A DNA stretch of 64,000 bases from Azolla caroliniana (Eukaryota > Polypodiophyta): assembly GCA_043228905.1 (NCBI GenBank), contig JBHGNT010000006.1, positions 2,294,001 through 2,358,000 of the forward strand, written 5' to 3'. A program made the position numbers and the translations under genes. This document shows, piece after piece, positions 38,195-47,474 of this stretch. How positions within the stretch are numbered: position 1 is the stretch's first letter; the number at the start of each line of letters is the position of its first letter. Below the pieces are notes generated by a model, which was not told the origin of the DNA, did no database searches, and was given only the letters and a program-made list of their open reading frames with translations.

Positions 38195-38290
38195 CAGATG
38201 GATGTAGCTCAATTGGTAAGGTTGCCCAATGGAGACCAGGTGGTCATGGGTTCAACCCCTACATTTCACAGTGGCATCTAGTGAAATAGA
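38195..38290 (+). mobile_element. tRNA-derived SINE-like unit
   Basis: Contains a box A match TAGCTCAATTGG (38205-38216) and a box B match GGTTCAACCCC (38249-38259) at the 44-base spacing normal for tRNA genes. It is followed by CAGTGGCATCTAGTGAAA, the tail shared with the 31.8-kb unit. The T and acceptor stems are imperfect, so it is read as a SINE head or tRNA relic. Confidence 0.6.
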
Positions 38291-38315
38291 GATATGAAGT
38301 ATATAATAGAGAGGT

Positions 38316-38390
38316 GAGGAAATTGGGTTTCGAACCCAAGACACAGTGCTTGTAGTGTTATCGACTTACCAATAGGGTAAGCTAATTACG
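38316..38390 (-). mobile_element. second tRNA-like unit, opposite orientation
   Basis: On the minus strand: TAGCTTACCCTATTGGTAAG (box A like) and TTGGGTTCGAAACCCAA, a perfect 5-bp T stem with a TTCGAAA loop and a canonical box B. The anticodon arm is poor (AACACTACAAGCACTGTG). It is likely a degenerate tRNA or another SINE copy, lying head to head with the preceding unit. Confidence 0.55.
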
Positions 38391-41160
38391 ATAAAAGAGA
38401 GAGGCATTTACTTTCAAAGAAATTTTAAAAAATGGAATCTTTATGTTCATAAGCAATTTGGTTATTCGGACTTGTCTTATTGATAACATGTGTTACATCC
38501 ACAATGTTTCCAACAACCAACCTCTTGATGTATCTCCTCGTAATGTTCTAATTGTTCTCTTATTCCTTAGCTTTAATATCTTGGGTTCATATATTATGCC
38601 TTGTTGTGTATTTACTCCATTTATAATGAGCGTTCCTTTAAATTTTGAATGTTAACTTAATTTATGCGCAATTTGGTGTGCTTTTGCTCCCAAATTGAAT
38701 AATGAATTTCAATTACATTTGTTATGAACTTACATTAACCTCAAGTAGGTTTAGACTCTAGAGGGATTAAAGATAAATCTCAAGTTCTTTATGTATTTGA
38801 TTCATGAGTCTTTAAGTATGGACTTGTATAAGCTAAGCCAAATTTTTCATCAATGCACACACACACACACACAACATAATACATATAACGAGAAAGAAAT
38901 CAAATTTGAAAGAGAATCATGACACTAAGACATGATTGCTTGGTAGGTGAAATGTTGTTATTATGTGCACACAAGTATGCCTTTGACTAGTAGTGGCATT
39001 GTCACTACTACATATATTGGACAAGAAACTTAATTTTTAAATGATAAATATACCTATTAACTTTGAGCCCCATATAATATTTAAGTCCAAATGTGTGGAT
39101 AAATGAATTGTGTAAATGAATGTGAATGCTTATCTAGAATCTTTCAAAGGAAGGATGGAATGTGTTATTTAAGAGTCTAGAATAGAACGAGTCCATATTT
39201 TTGGATATTTCACAAAGTACGAGCAATGCCTTCATTATTCCTCGTGCTTCTTTTAGTTGCATTGTCTATGAGAGAATCTTTGCTTAAATACGCCAATGGA
39301 TTAAAACCCATGAAAATGAAAGATGCAAGTAGAACAATATGTTTCATGCTCATGAACATATCATCCTTATTACCTCACTATGTGAGGAAGAATATGGAAA
39401 TCTTTCACCATCCATGAAATCCAATACAATGCCAAACCCGAATGCATGTGCCCATGATGTGGCAATTCATGTAGGGGCCACCCTAGCTATAAGTAGAGTC
39501 CCATGGCAATAAGTAATCCCTAGCACACATGCTTGTCCAACATATTCCCATGCAACATGAATAATCATGTCATCTATTGTAAATACAAACTACTTTGGTC
39601 ATATTATGATACAAATTTCTAAAGCTAGGAAGAGTCTATTGGAAGAAAATGACTTTTTTGCAAATACATTGTACTTCCAAAGAAATCAACCAAATATTAC
39701 TCATACCATAAACTTTTCATAGCAATAGCCAAATTTGGGAGGTTTGCATCTAAACAAAATTGCTAGAACTTGACGGTTTATAATGCCATGGCTTCTACTC
39801 ACGACACTTGACATTTGCATATAGAAGGACAAGCCAAAGACCCCTTAGAATGGATCCAAGAAACAAGTTGAAACATCTCTCCCTTTCTCTATACACATAC
39901 AAAATTTATCATTAGCCAAAATACACCTAAACTCTTGTAGACATCCTTAAGAGGTTTATATGGATGCTTACACCAAGTTCTTACATTTGGAGTGGAAATT
40001 TAATGCTTACATTTGATAGAAGAGACAAACATTTTGGCCCTGTTAATTATGTATGAGGGGGCCTAGAGAGCATGTTTGCCAGTGCTCACATCTAATTGTT
40101 TGTTGGCACTTAATGTATGTTGGTTTTAGCAATGGGCACAACACTTGGCATGCTAGGCAAGTGGTTCCTAAACCCATCATTTCAATGTCATATCTCCATA
40201 TGTTGTTGGGAGGTAGCTTCTTCATAGTGATGTACGTTGTATTCATATGAGCCAACCAATACTTTCTAGGAAGTTGGCTAACAAGACTTCCATTGTATAA
40301 ATTCATTTGGTCCCATATCTTATCCTTGTAATCCCTACAAAGTGAAAATTGTTCCATACATAAGGACGTTGCAAGTGTTTGTGTATATATTGTGATGATT
40401 AGGTTCATCATTGTACTATGTTAGGAGAGGTGTGTCATCATTGATGAATTCAATGTATAGGACTAGGGTGTTTGTCTTGAAGAAGGAAAGTTGTCCCTAT
40501 ATTTTGTGACCAAGATGCCATCCTTTCAATTTTCCTCCATGACCTAGATGAATTGGTAGTGCTCATCTCGTTATTTTTAGAAATGTATGCTACAATCATT
40601 CCTACTTCTTCGGATGGCATAGTTCATGTGGTTGCAAAAGTGATGTTTGAGGGTGTTATTCTTATTCATTGCAAAGGAAAAATGGTCTTCTGCCTTGGTC
40701 GTGTCATTAAACTAGCTTGGATAGGATGGTGCAACATAGTTGTTTTCAGTGACAAGGTTGTGTGTGTATGCGTGTTAAATGTGCATGTATGAATACACAC
40801 GATGCTTCTCGGGTCTTGAATTAACCCAAGGAAACACAAACACTTGATTGCTAAGTTCAAAGGTTCGGCAACAACTTGGATTGTTCTCGGTTGCAATGAA
40901 TGATGCTTAGAAGTTGGTTTTCACGGCCTTCCCAAATGTAGAGACATGATCTTAGTGTAAAATCAAAAGAGAAAGAAAGTACGCAGAAGACACACACATG
41001 GATGGCATTCTAACCGAAGAGAAGTTGACATAGTTTTATTAAGTATCTTCTTTGCATGAAAAGAGAGAGTTAAATAAAAAGAAATTGCCTATTCAAGATT
41101 AGAGGGAGTCCTTTGCTCTCTTTTGTTGACTACGTCTTAGATAAAAAGGGCATAAATCCA
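38391..41160. other. intergenic, no gene recognised
   Basis: AT-rich DNA with a short (CA)n run near 38855-38872. Short frames (39226-39417, 40043-40411, 40553-40792) have no recognisable domain. Confidence 0.4.
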
Positions 41161-41162
41161 TC

Positions 41163-41170
41163 TATATAAA
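41163..41170 (+). promoter_or_regulatory. TATA box of the LRR-extensin gene
   Basis: TATATAAA lies 110 bp upstream of the start codon, followed by a CTTC-rich, AT-rich leader. Its position fits a start of transcription near 41195-41200. Confidence 0.65.
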
Positions 41171-41279
41171 CCTTTTTGCCATCACACAACACAATAACAC
41201 TGCATTTCTTCCTTCCTTCCTTCATTAACCTACTGAGCTAACAGATTCAATATATTGGTTATTTTTTGTAACCCTAGAG

Positions 41280-42761
41280 ATGAGACCACCCAAGCTAGCC
41301 AAGCTATTGTCATCTATTATCGTCTTCTTTCTCGTTTTCGTAGGCGGTTTCGGCATAACTGGATTCGTCGATGCCGGTATCGCTGGCTATAAACCCGAAT
41401 TCTCATCGGCCCGAACTTTGTTAGGGTACGATGCATCTCCTCCTCCACCTCCACCACCACCACCACCGCCACCACCGATCGATAATGAAGATGGCTTCCT
41501 CAATCCATGCTTAGAGGATGCATATAAGGGCTTACAAGCATGGAAGCATGCGATTGTCGATGACCCCAAGAACATTACTGGCGATTGGGTCGGTTGCGAT
41601 GTGTGCAACTACAAGGGCGTGTTTTGCTCCCCTCCGCCTTCGGATTTCGATTCCAACATTTGTAGCCTGGTCGTTGCGGGCATAGATCTCAATAAGGCCA
41701 ACATTAGTGGCCAGTTGGTGGAGGAGCTCTCATTCCTCAATTTCTTGGCCATTTTCCACATCAATACGAATCGGTTTCAGGGGACCATTCCGAACTCGAT
41801 CTCTTGCTGGAGATACGTGTACGAGTTCGACGTGAGCAACAACTTGCTTAGCGGCTCCTTCCCGCTCGTGACACTCGAGCTTCCGAAGCTCCTCTATTTA
41901 GACGTCCGATTCAATCGATTCTCGGGCACCTTGCCCAAAGAGCTCTTCACGAAGAAGCTCGACGCGCTCTTCGTGAATAGCAACGATTTCCATGAGGAGA
42001 TCCCTGACACTCTCGGGAACTCGCCCGTCTCGGTGGTCGTCTTTGCCAACAATAACTTCACGGGCAGCCTTCCGGAATCGGTCAAGAACATGTCGAACAC
42101 CTTGAATGAGATCATTTTTCTCAACAATCAAATCACGGGGTGCGTGCCGCAAGGATTCGGGGTTCTAACGAAGCTCACGGTGCTAGACATAAGCTTCAAT
42201 GGGCTAAGTGGGGAGATACCCTCCTCCATAGCTTCTTTGAAGGATTTGGAGCAGCTGGATGTGTCCCACAACAAGTTCACCGGGATAATACCCCAAGACA
42301 TATGCTCATTGCCCAACCTCCTCAATTTCACGGCGTCGTACAACTACTTCTTCGGGGAGTCTTCGAGCTGCTTGGCGCTCGAGTCGGACGGGAACGACAC
42401 CACGGTGTTCGACGACACCCAGAATTGTATAGTCGGGCGGCCGGATCAAAGGTCGGTCGGGGAGTGTAACGCATTTTACAAGGAGAATCAGGAGTGCCCG
42501 GCACCGAAGCCGCCCCCACCGCCTCCTCCTCCTTCTCCTCCTCCACCTTCTCCTCCTCCACCTTCTCCTCCTCCTCCTTCCCCGCCACCGCCATCGCCAC
42601 CGCCACCGTGTCCCCCGCCCCCGCCCCCACCCCCACCCCCGTGTCCCCCCCCTCCACCCCACCATCACCATGAGAGCCCCCCACCCCCACCCCATTATTA
42701 TGATGAGAGTCCACCATCTCACCACCAAGACCATGATAATGCTCCCCCTCCACAATCCTAA
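41280..42761 (+). CDS. leucine-rich repeat extensin-like (LRX) cell-wall protein
   Basis: Intronless; 493 residues. LRX proteins sit in the cell wall, bind RALF peptides through the LRR part and anchor through a hydroxyproline-rich extensin tail, thereby monitoring wall integrity. A signal peptide or anchor spans about residues 8-30 (LLSSIIVFFLVFVGGFG). A first proline run of 13 follows SPPPP (54-66). The conserved LRX N-terminal block comes next (LNPCLEDAYKGLQAWK, VGCDVCNYKGVFC), then about ten LRRs (LAIFHINTNRFQGTIP, LLYLDVRFNRFSGTLP, LTVLDISFNGLSGEIP, LEQLDVSHNKFTGIIP) and the cysteine-rich cap (SSCLALES to QECPAPKP). The tail has SPPPP repeats and two CPPPP blocks, then a His-rich end (PPHHHHESPPPPPHYYDES). 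It is short and nearly Tyr-free: only one YY pair and none of the repeated YxY/VYK crosslinking motifs of many extensins. Confidence 0.95.
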   Translation: MRPPKLAKLLSSIIVFFLVFVGGFGITGFVDAGIAGYKPEFSSARTLLGYDASPPPPPPPPPPPPPIDNEDGFLNPCLEDAYKGLQAWKHAIVDDPKNITGDWVGCDVCNYKGVFCSPPPSDFDSNICSLVVAGIDLNKANISGQLVEELSFLNFLAIFHINTNRFQGTIPNSISCWRYVYEFDVSNNLLSGSFPLVTLELPKLLYLDVRFNRFSGTLPKELFTKKLDALFVNSNDFHEEIPDTLGNSPVSVVVFANNNFTGSLPESVKNMSNTLNEIIFLNNQITGCVPQGFGVLTKLTVLDISFNGLSGEIPSSIASLKDLEQLDVSHNKFTGIIPQDICSLPNLLNFTASYNYFFGESSSCLALESDGNDTTVFDDTQNCIVGRPDQRSVGECNAFYKENQECPAPKPPPPPPPPSPPPPSPPPPSPPPPSPPPPSPPPPCPPPPPPPPPPCPPPPPHHHHESPPPPPHYYDESPPSHHQDHDNAPPPQS

Positions 42762-42773
42762 ATTACCTGAATG

Positions 42774-42792
42774 CCCCCCCCCCCCCCCCCCC
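42774..42792. repeat. poly-C tract in the 3' flank of the LRR-extensin gene
   Basis: 19 consecutive C residues right after the stop codon region. Length may be unreliable in any assembly. Confidence 0.9.
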
Positions 42793-42879
42793 ACCATCCC
42801 ATCCCAAACCTGGTATTTTAATCAAATTACAATAATGCCCCTACATATTATCACTGTATGTTGTTTATTACTATTATTC

Positions 42880-42885
42880 AATAAA
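42880..42885 (+). terminator. putative polyadenylation signal of the LRR-extensin gene
   Basis: AATAAA about 120 bp after the stop codon, followed by AATAAT repeats. Its position fits a near-upstream element of a plant polyadenylation site. Confidence 0.5.
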
Positions 42886-43275
42886 TGATAATAATAATAA
42901 TACTAATAATACTAAGGAAGGAGCTACATCCCACTCCACCTCCCCCCCTTTTCAAAAAAAAAAAATCCAAAACACTAATTTTTCTCTTACATGCTTCAAA
43001 ACTTTCTCTGTAAAATATTGGTTTGTTATTGTAAAGCTTACGCCCACCTTTCTTTCTTCTCCCTTTGTACAATTCCAATTTTCTAAAGTGTTTTGGTTTT
43101 GGAATAAGAAATTGAGAGATCTTTTGCTCCTCCATACATACAAGAAATTGAGAGATCGATCCATTGGGTTTTTTGTTATATAACACATTTGTAGTCTGGC
43201 TCCTTTTGGATCACAAATCTTGTAGTTTTTGGGATCAATTCATTTGGTTAACTCACTCGCACTCTTCATTCATTT
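42886..43275. other. LRR-extensin 3' flank, no gene recognised
   Basis: ATA-rich and T-rich sequence with only chance frames. Confidence 0.4.
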
Positions 43276-43390
43276 GTTTGATTAACACCATTGGTAGTTG
43301 TTTGATTAACACCATTAGTATTGTTTGATTAACATCATTATTAGTATTTGTTTGATAACACCATTAGTAGTTGTTAGTCTAATCGTTTGG
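43276..43390. repeat. minisatellite, about 28-bp units
   Basis: About four copies of TTGTTTGATTAACACCATTA with a GTAGT spacer, with small indels. Confidence 0.8.
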
Positions 43391-43648
43391 TCAATACCAC
43401 AACACACTTGGTAGTAGTTTTTGGTTTAATCATTTGATGAACATGCCAATGTAAATGTCGAGTTGAATCTTTTGGTTTTAAACACACGCGTAACCTTGCA
43501 TAAGATGAATTGCTCCATTCAATTAGCCTTTCATAGAAAGATTGAACATCAAAATTTGCGTCTTATCATATGAAACTTGAGGAATCTCATTTTAATACGT
43601 GTGATTAATGAAATACACTAATATTTGATGGTTTCTTAGAAGAAGCCG

Positions 43649-43788
43649 TCTAATGCTATGAAATTACATATGAACATACAAGGAGAAGTTGCTCTTATGA
43701 AATGTTTTGGGCATTTTCTAATGCTATGAAATTACATATGAACATACAAGGAGAAGTTGCTCTTATGAAATGTTTTGGGCATTTTCTT
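43649..43788. repeat. two-copy tandem duplication, 68-bp period
   Basis: TCTAATGCTATGAAATTACA through TGTTTTGGGCATTTTCT occurs at about 43650 and 43718 as near-identical copies. A looser pair follows at about 43800-43920 (CTTTCCCATA and ATACTTTAGTTG). Confidence 0.9.
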
Positions 43789-44134
43789 GGGTGCTTTCGA
43801 GGTGGCTTCCTCTTATCTTTCCCATAAGGATATACTTTAGTTGCATTATATGAAATGAAGGGATGTGACTCCCCTTACCTTTCCCATAGGGATACTTTAG
43901 TTGAATTAATATGAAAAGAAGGGATTCACGTGAGTGTTGTATAGGGGAATTTCATTGTTCGTATTGTTCATGGTTTCCCGTAGTGTGTTGTTTGGCGCAA
44001 TGCTAAAATGAATGCCACCTACCTTGCTTCACTCTAACATTGGAATGTTAATGAAGCCCATTTACATTGGATGCACAATGAATGTTTATTGTCCATATGT
44101 TACTATAATCCATTTACATTCGATGCACAAGGAA

Positions 44135-44470
44135 TGTTTGGAACATACACATGAGTGCGGAAAATATGCATTAACTAGCACACAATGCTTAGGTTTTCAT
44201 CCAGCATTTTTGGAACATACACATGAGTGCGGAAAACATGCATTTACTAGCACGTAATGCTTAGGTTTGAATCCAACATGCTTTTACTAGCACACAATGC
44301 TAATATTTGGAACCAACATGCTCTTACTAGCACACAATGCTAATATTTGGAACCAACATGCTTTTACTAGCAACACACAATGCTTATATTTGGATCCAAC
44401 ATGCTTTTACTAGCAGCACACAATGCTTATATTTGGATCCAACATGCTTTTACTAGCGCATAATGTAAAT
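44135..44470. repeat. minisatellite, about 46-52-bp units, roughly seven copies
   Basis: Units contain ACTAGCACACAATGCT, TATTTGGA and CCAACATGCTTTT. The last four or five are tight copies and the first two are longer (with GGAACATACACATGAGTGCG). Confidence 0.85.
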
Positions 44471-44626
44471 GTTTGGAGCCAACGTGCTATCATAGTATTG
44501 GCTTGCCCTAACATTCCTCGCCTCCTTCAACCTTTGCTTATGTATGGATTTTAAGGTCAAGGATTGTCTTTGTGTAGGAGACCAAGAACTCTTGGGATTT
44601 CCTATGATTTGGTGAGACACATATCT

Positions 44627-44960
44627 AATGTTGTTGCTATGGGATGAACTTTATGTCTAAATTATTGTCACAGCTCAACCAATAATTATTTCAGAATTAC
44701 AAATACGTCGTACATATCAAGACAATTATGATCATCTCAAATGTTGTTGCTATGGGACGAACTTTAGGTCTTCTTAACTATGGACAAGCCGTAATTATCT
44801 CATAATTACATTAAGACATCTTCATATTAGCATGATTATTATCATCGTAAATGTTGTTGCTATGGGACAAACTTTAGGTCTTCTTGACTATGGACAACCC
44901 ATAATTATCTCATAATTGAATTAAGGCGTCTTATACAACATGTATGACACTCTTAAAGGA
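44627..44960. repeat. three-copy tandem repeat, 110-113-bp period
   Basis: ATGTTGTTGCTATGGGA followed by AACTTTA and TAATTATCTCATAATT occurs from 44628, 44741 and 44851. Confidence 0.85.
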
Positions 44961-44994
44961 AAAAACTAGAAATGTGGTCCTTTGAACATTTGAC

Positions 44995-45345
44995 ATGGGT
45001 AAAAGTCATCCCTATGAAACTTCTATCCTATCATTGTAAAATTGTAGAGCATGTCAAGAGACTTAAACAAATTTATTCTACATTGATGCTCATTCTTATG
45101 AAAATTTTATCCTATCATCATAAAGTTGTATATGGCATGTCAAAGTCAAGACCCGAGAGAGTTCAATAAACTTATTTTACATTATAGTCACTCCTATCAT
45201 CATAAGGTTGTATATGGCAAGTCATGAGACTTCAATAAACATATTCTTCAGTGAAGTCATAAAACCTCATCCTTAACGAAAATTTTATCCCACCATCATA
45301 AAGTTGTATACAGCATATCAAGAGACTTCAACAAATGTATTCTAT
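44995..45345. repeat. degenerate tandem repeat, about 80-110-bp units, four copies
   Basis: Units contain ATCCTATCATCATAAAGTTG, a CATGTCAAGAGACTT-like stretch and CAAATTTATTCTACAT. Copies differ by indels. Confidence 0.7.
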
Positions 45346-46256
45346 CTTATAGTAATCTACCCTCATTTTTGCCTCAACTATTTCAAGATTCTCTTTGGCA
45401 TGGAGCAATACTTGGAATGATAAGCTCCTTGTCATGACCAACATTATAAAGAGAAAATGATAACATTGATGTGATTTTGCAAAAACAAGTTATGGTTGGC
45501 ATAGTTGCTTTATTCATCAAAGTTCATAATTGAATTCCTTTTCACACAACAAAGAGCAACACTTGAGTCACTAAAATAAATGGGATTTAACATAAATAAA
45601 TTTGTATCATTTACATTATCAACATGTATAAACTAACCATGCATAAAATGTACACTAGATCATACAAAAGATTTTTCACAAATTGGCACGGGCATTTCCA
45701 TCAAATCATCTTGATCAAAGTTAAGGCCAACAATACGCTTTCTTAATACACTCATCAATATTCCCCACACCAAGTGAAAACGTTATTAAAATGTTGGTTT
45801 TAGCAAAGCTCCATGGGATATCAGGCCCATCCTATGTGCATATGTTTGTTTGTATGTAGTGTTCAAAAGCGTGAACACACTATCCTCGAGCGTGTGTATT
45901 TGTGGATATATTCGAAGAAGAGTACATGAGATCCGGACGGAATGACTTCCATACAAGTCCTAAGAGATGATAACCCAAAGGTTCTTAAGGATCCGCTGCA
46001 TGGGTCTACTCGTTTGCGCTTTCCGATGTAGAACACTCGAATCTTCTTGTGTTCGAGCACACAGGGTGCTCACACGTTCTAAGCTTTCCGGTTGGAGATT
46101 ACTATAAAGAGCACAAAAGAGGCGACAAGGGACAAACAAAAGTTCTATCAAGTGACCTAGCTTGTGAAGCAGAATGTTCTTTTCTTCTTCTTTTTTACCG
46201 AACACACACACACATGAGTAGTTCTAATTATGGGGCTTATGGCCTCGACGGCCGGC
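45346..46256. other. intergenic, 3' of the ARM-repeat gene
   Basis: AT-rich DNA passing into mixed-composition DNA from 45840. Short frames on both strands have no recognisable domain. Part is likely the 3' UTR of the ARM-repeat gene. Confidence 0.4.
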
Positions 46257-47474
46257 CTAGGTAGAATTACGCTTACCGATATTATTTAGGGAACGGATGG
46301 CTCGGGCGAGATATTTGTTCACGGACTTGGGAATGCCTTCGGGTTTATGTAGCCGATTCACACTTGGAGCTGATTTGGTGGGTGGGCACAAACCTTCCAT
46401 GCCATGGAAATTCGAAGGCGACATCGGCATGGATGAGGCCGAGGCCGGGCCGCACAAAGAGGCGGGCGCCGACGATGCCCTATGTTGTTGGCCGAGGTGA
46501 AGTAGGAGGGCGTCCGCCTTGCGTTTGGCACGGGGGGAGGCCGTGTTCGAGGCAGCGAGGCGGACGGCGGAAACCACAGCGGAATCGCCTTCGGCCAACA
46601 AGGCCGCCACAGCGGGCGACCCTCCGCTCTCACAGAGCTCCAGCAACATAGCCGCCGCATTCTCGGCAGTGCGCGGGGGCATGGACGAGACATGCTGGTC
46701 CATGGCCCGGAAAGCCAGCGGGAGGGCCGTCGGATTCTGGACTATCGCATCCACGGCCCTCGGATCGCCCCGCGCTATCGCGGCCAGCAGCCCGAAGCAC
46801 TCCTCGGCCAGCCTCGGCTTCCCATAAGCCACCAATTTCAGCAACAGGGAGATCACCCCTTCACTCAAAAGCTCCTCTTTCAACAAACCCCCCTCCTCGG
46901 ACCTAGACGCATTGGCTTTAGTTATGGCTTGGAACAAGGCATGGAGCGCATCGCCTTTCGCTCTCGCGCCGCCCTCTTTGAGCAATTTCACCAAGGATTT
47001 CGCAAACCCGGGGTACGCGGTCACCATGGCCGCGGTCGCCCCACCAAGGCTACTGTCCTCCATCAAGCTTTGTAAGACGGTCGCGGCGCAACCCCGGGCC
47101 TCGTTGCCCAGCCCGTCGCACCCGACCGCCCAGATGATCGAATCGAGGGCTCCGGGGGTGCGGACGATGGCCAATTTGTTGGGAGGATGGAGGGAGAGGT
47201 TAAGGAGCGCGATGATTGCCTTCTCGGAGAGCACCAGGAAACAATCATTTGTGTTGGTACCAGAATTGGTGTGGTGGTCATTTTGATTGCCATTCTTGGC
47301 ATGGATCAGTTGCACGAGGAGCGGGATCGCGCCCGCCTCCGCCAGGCTCATGCGATTCTGATCGTCCCATTTCGAGAAGAGCCGCATCTCAGCCACCGCC
47401 TCGAGCTGGGCTGATCCGCAACCATTGGCTAACTTTTGCACCAAAACCTGAGCAGCTCTTAGCTTTGGATCCAT
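46257..47474 (-). CDS. ARM-repeat protein (plant, U-box-less, PUB-like)
   Basis: Intronless; 405 residues. Armadillo repeats fill about residues 20-330. EAGAIPLLVQLI, SEKAIIALLNLSL, IVRTPGALDSIIW, EARGCAATVLQSL and AENAAAMLLELCESG are typical repeat helices. This is the arrangement of plant U-box/ARM ubiquitin ligases (PUB family), but no U-box precedes the repeats: the protein starts at MDPKLRAAQVLVQKLANG. It therefore belongs to the ARM-only relatives, used as protein-interaction scaffolds. The C-terminal tail (330-405) is Ser/Pro-rich and ends in a basic stretch (YLARAIRSLNNIGKRNS). The start codon follows a GAG/GGAGGA-rich leader. The coding DNA is strikingly GC-rich next to AT-rich flanks. 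The molecular target cannot be named. Confidence 0.88.
   Translation of the reverse strand: MDPKLRAAQVLVQKLANGCGSAQLEAVAEMRLFSKWDDQNRMSLAEAGAIPLLVQLIHAKNGNQNDHHTNSGTNTNDCFLVLSEKAIIALLNLSLHPPNKLAIVRTPGALDSIIWAVGCDGLGNEARGCAATVLQSLMEDSSLGGATAAMVTAYPGFAKSLVKLLKEGGARAKGDALHALFQAITKANASRSEEGGLLKEELLSEGVISLLLKLVAYGKPRLAEECFGLLAAIARGDPRAVDAIVQNPTALPLAFRAMDQHVSSMPPRTAENAAAMLLELCESGGSPAVAALLAEGDSAVVSAVRLAASNTASPRAKRKADALLLHLGQQHRASSAPASLCGPASASSMPMSPSNFHGMEGLCPPTKSAPSVNRLHKPEGIPKSVNKYLARAIRSLNNIGKRNST

Noticed and set aside
42306-42797. Long minus-strand and shifted frames over the LRR-extensin gene
   Set aside because: They mirror the GC-rich proline-coding tract (poly Arg/Gly/Trp or Glu) and have no domain; the plus frame has a full LRX structure.
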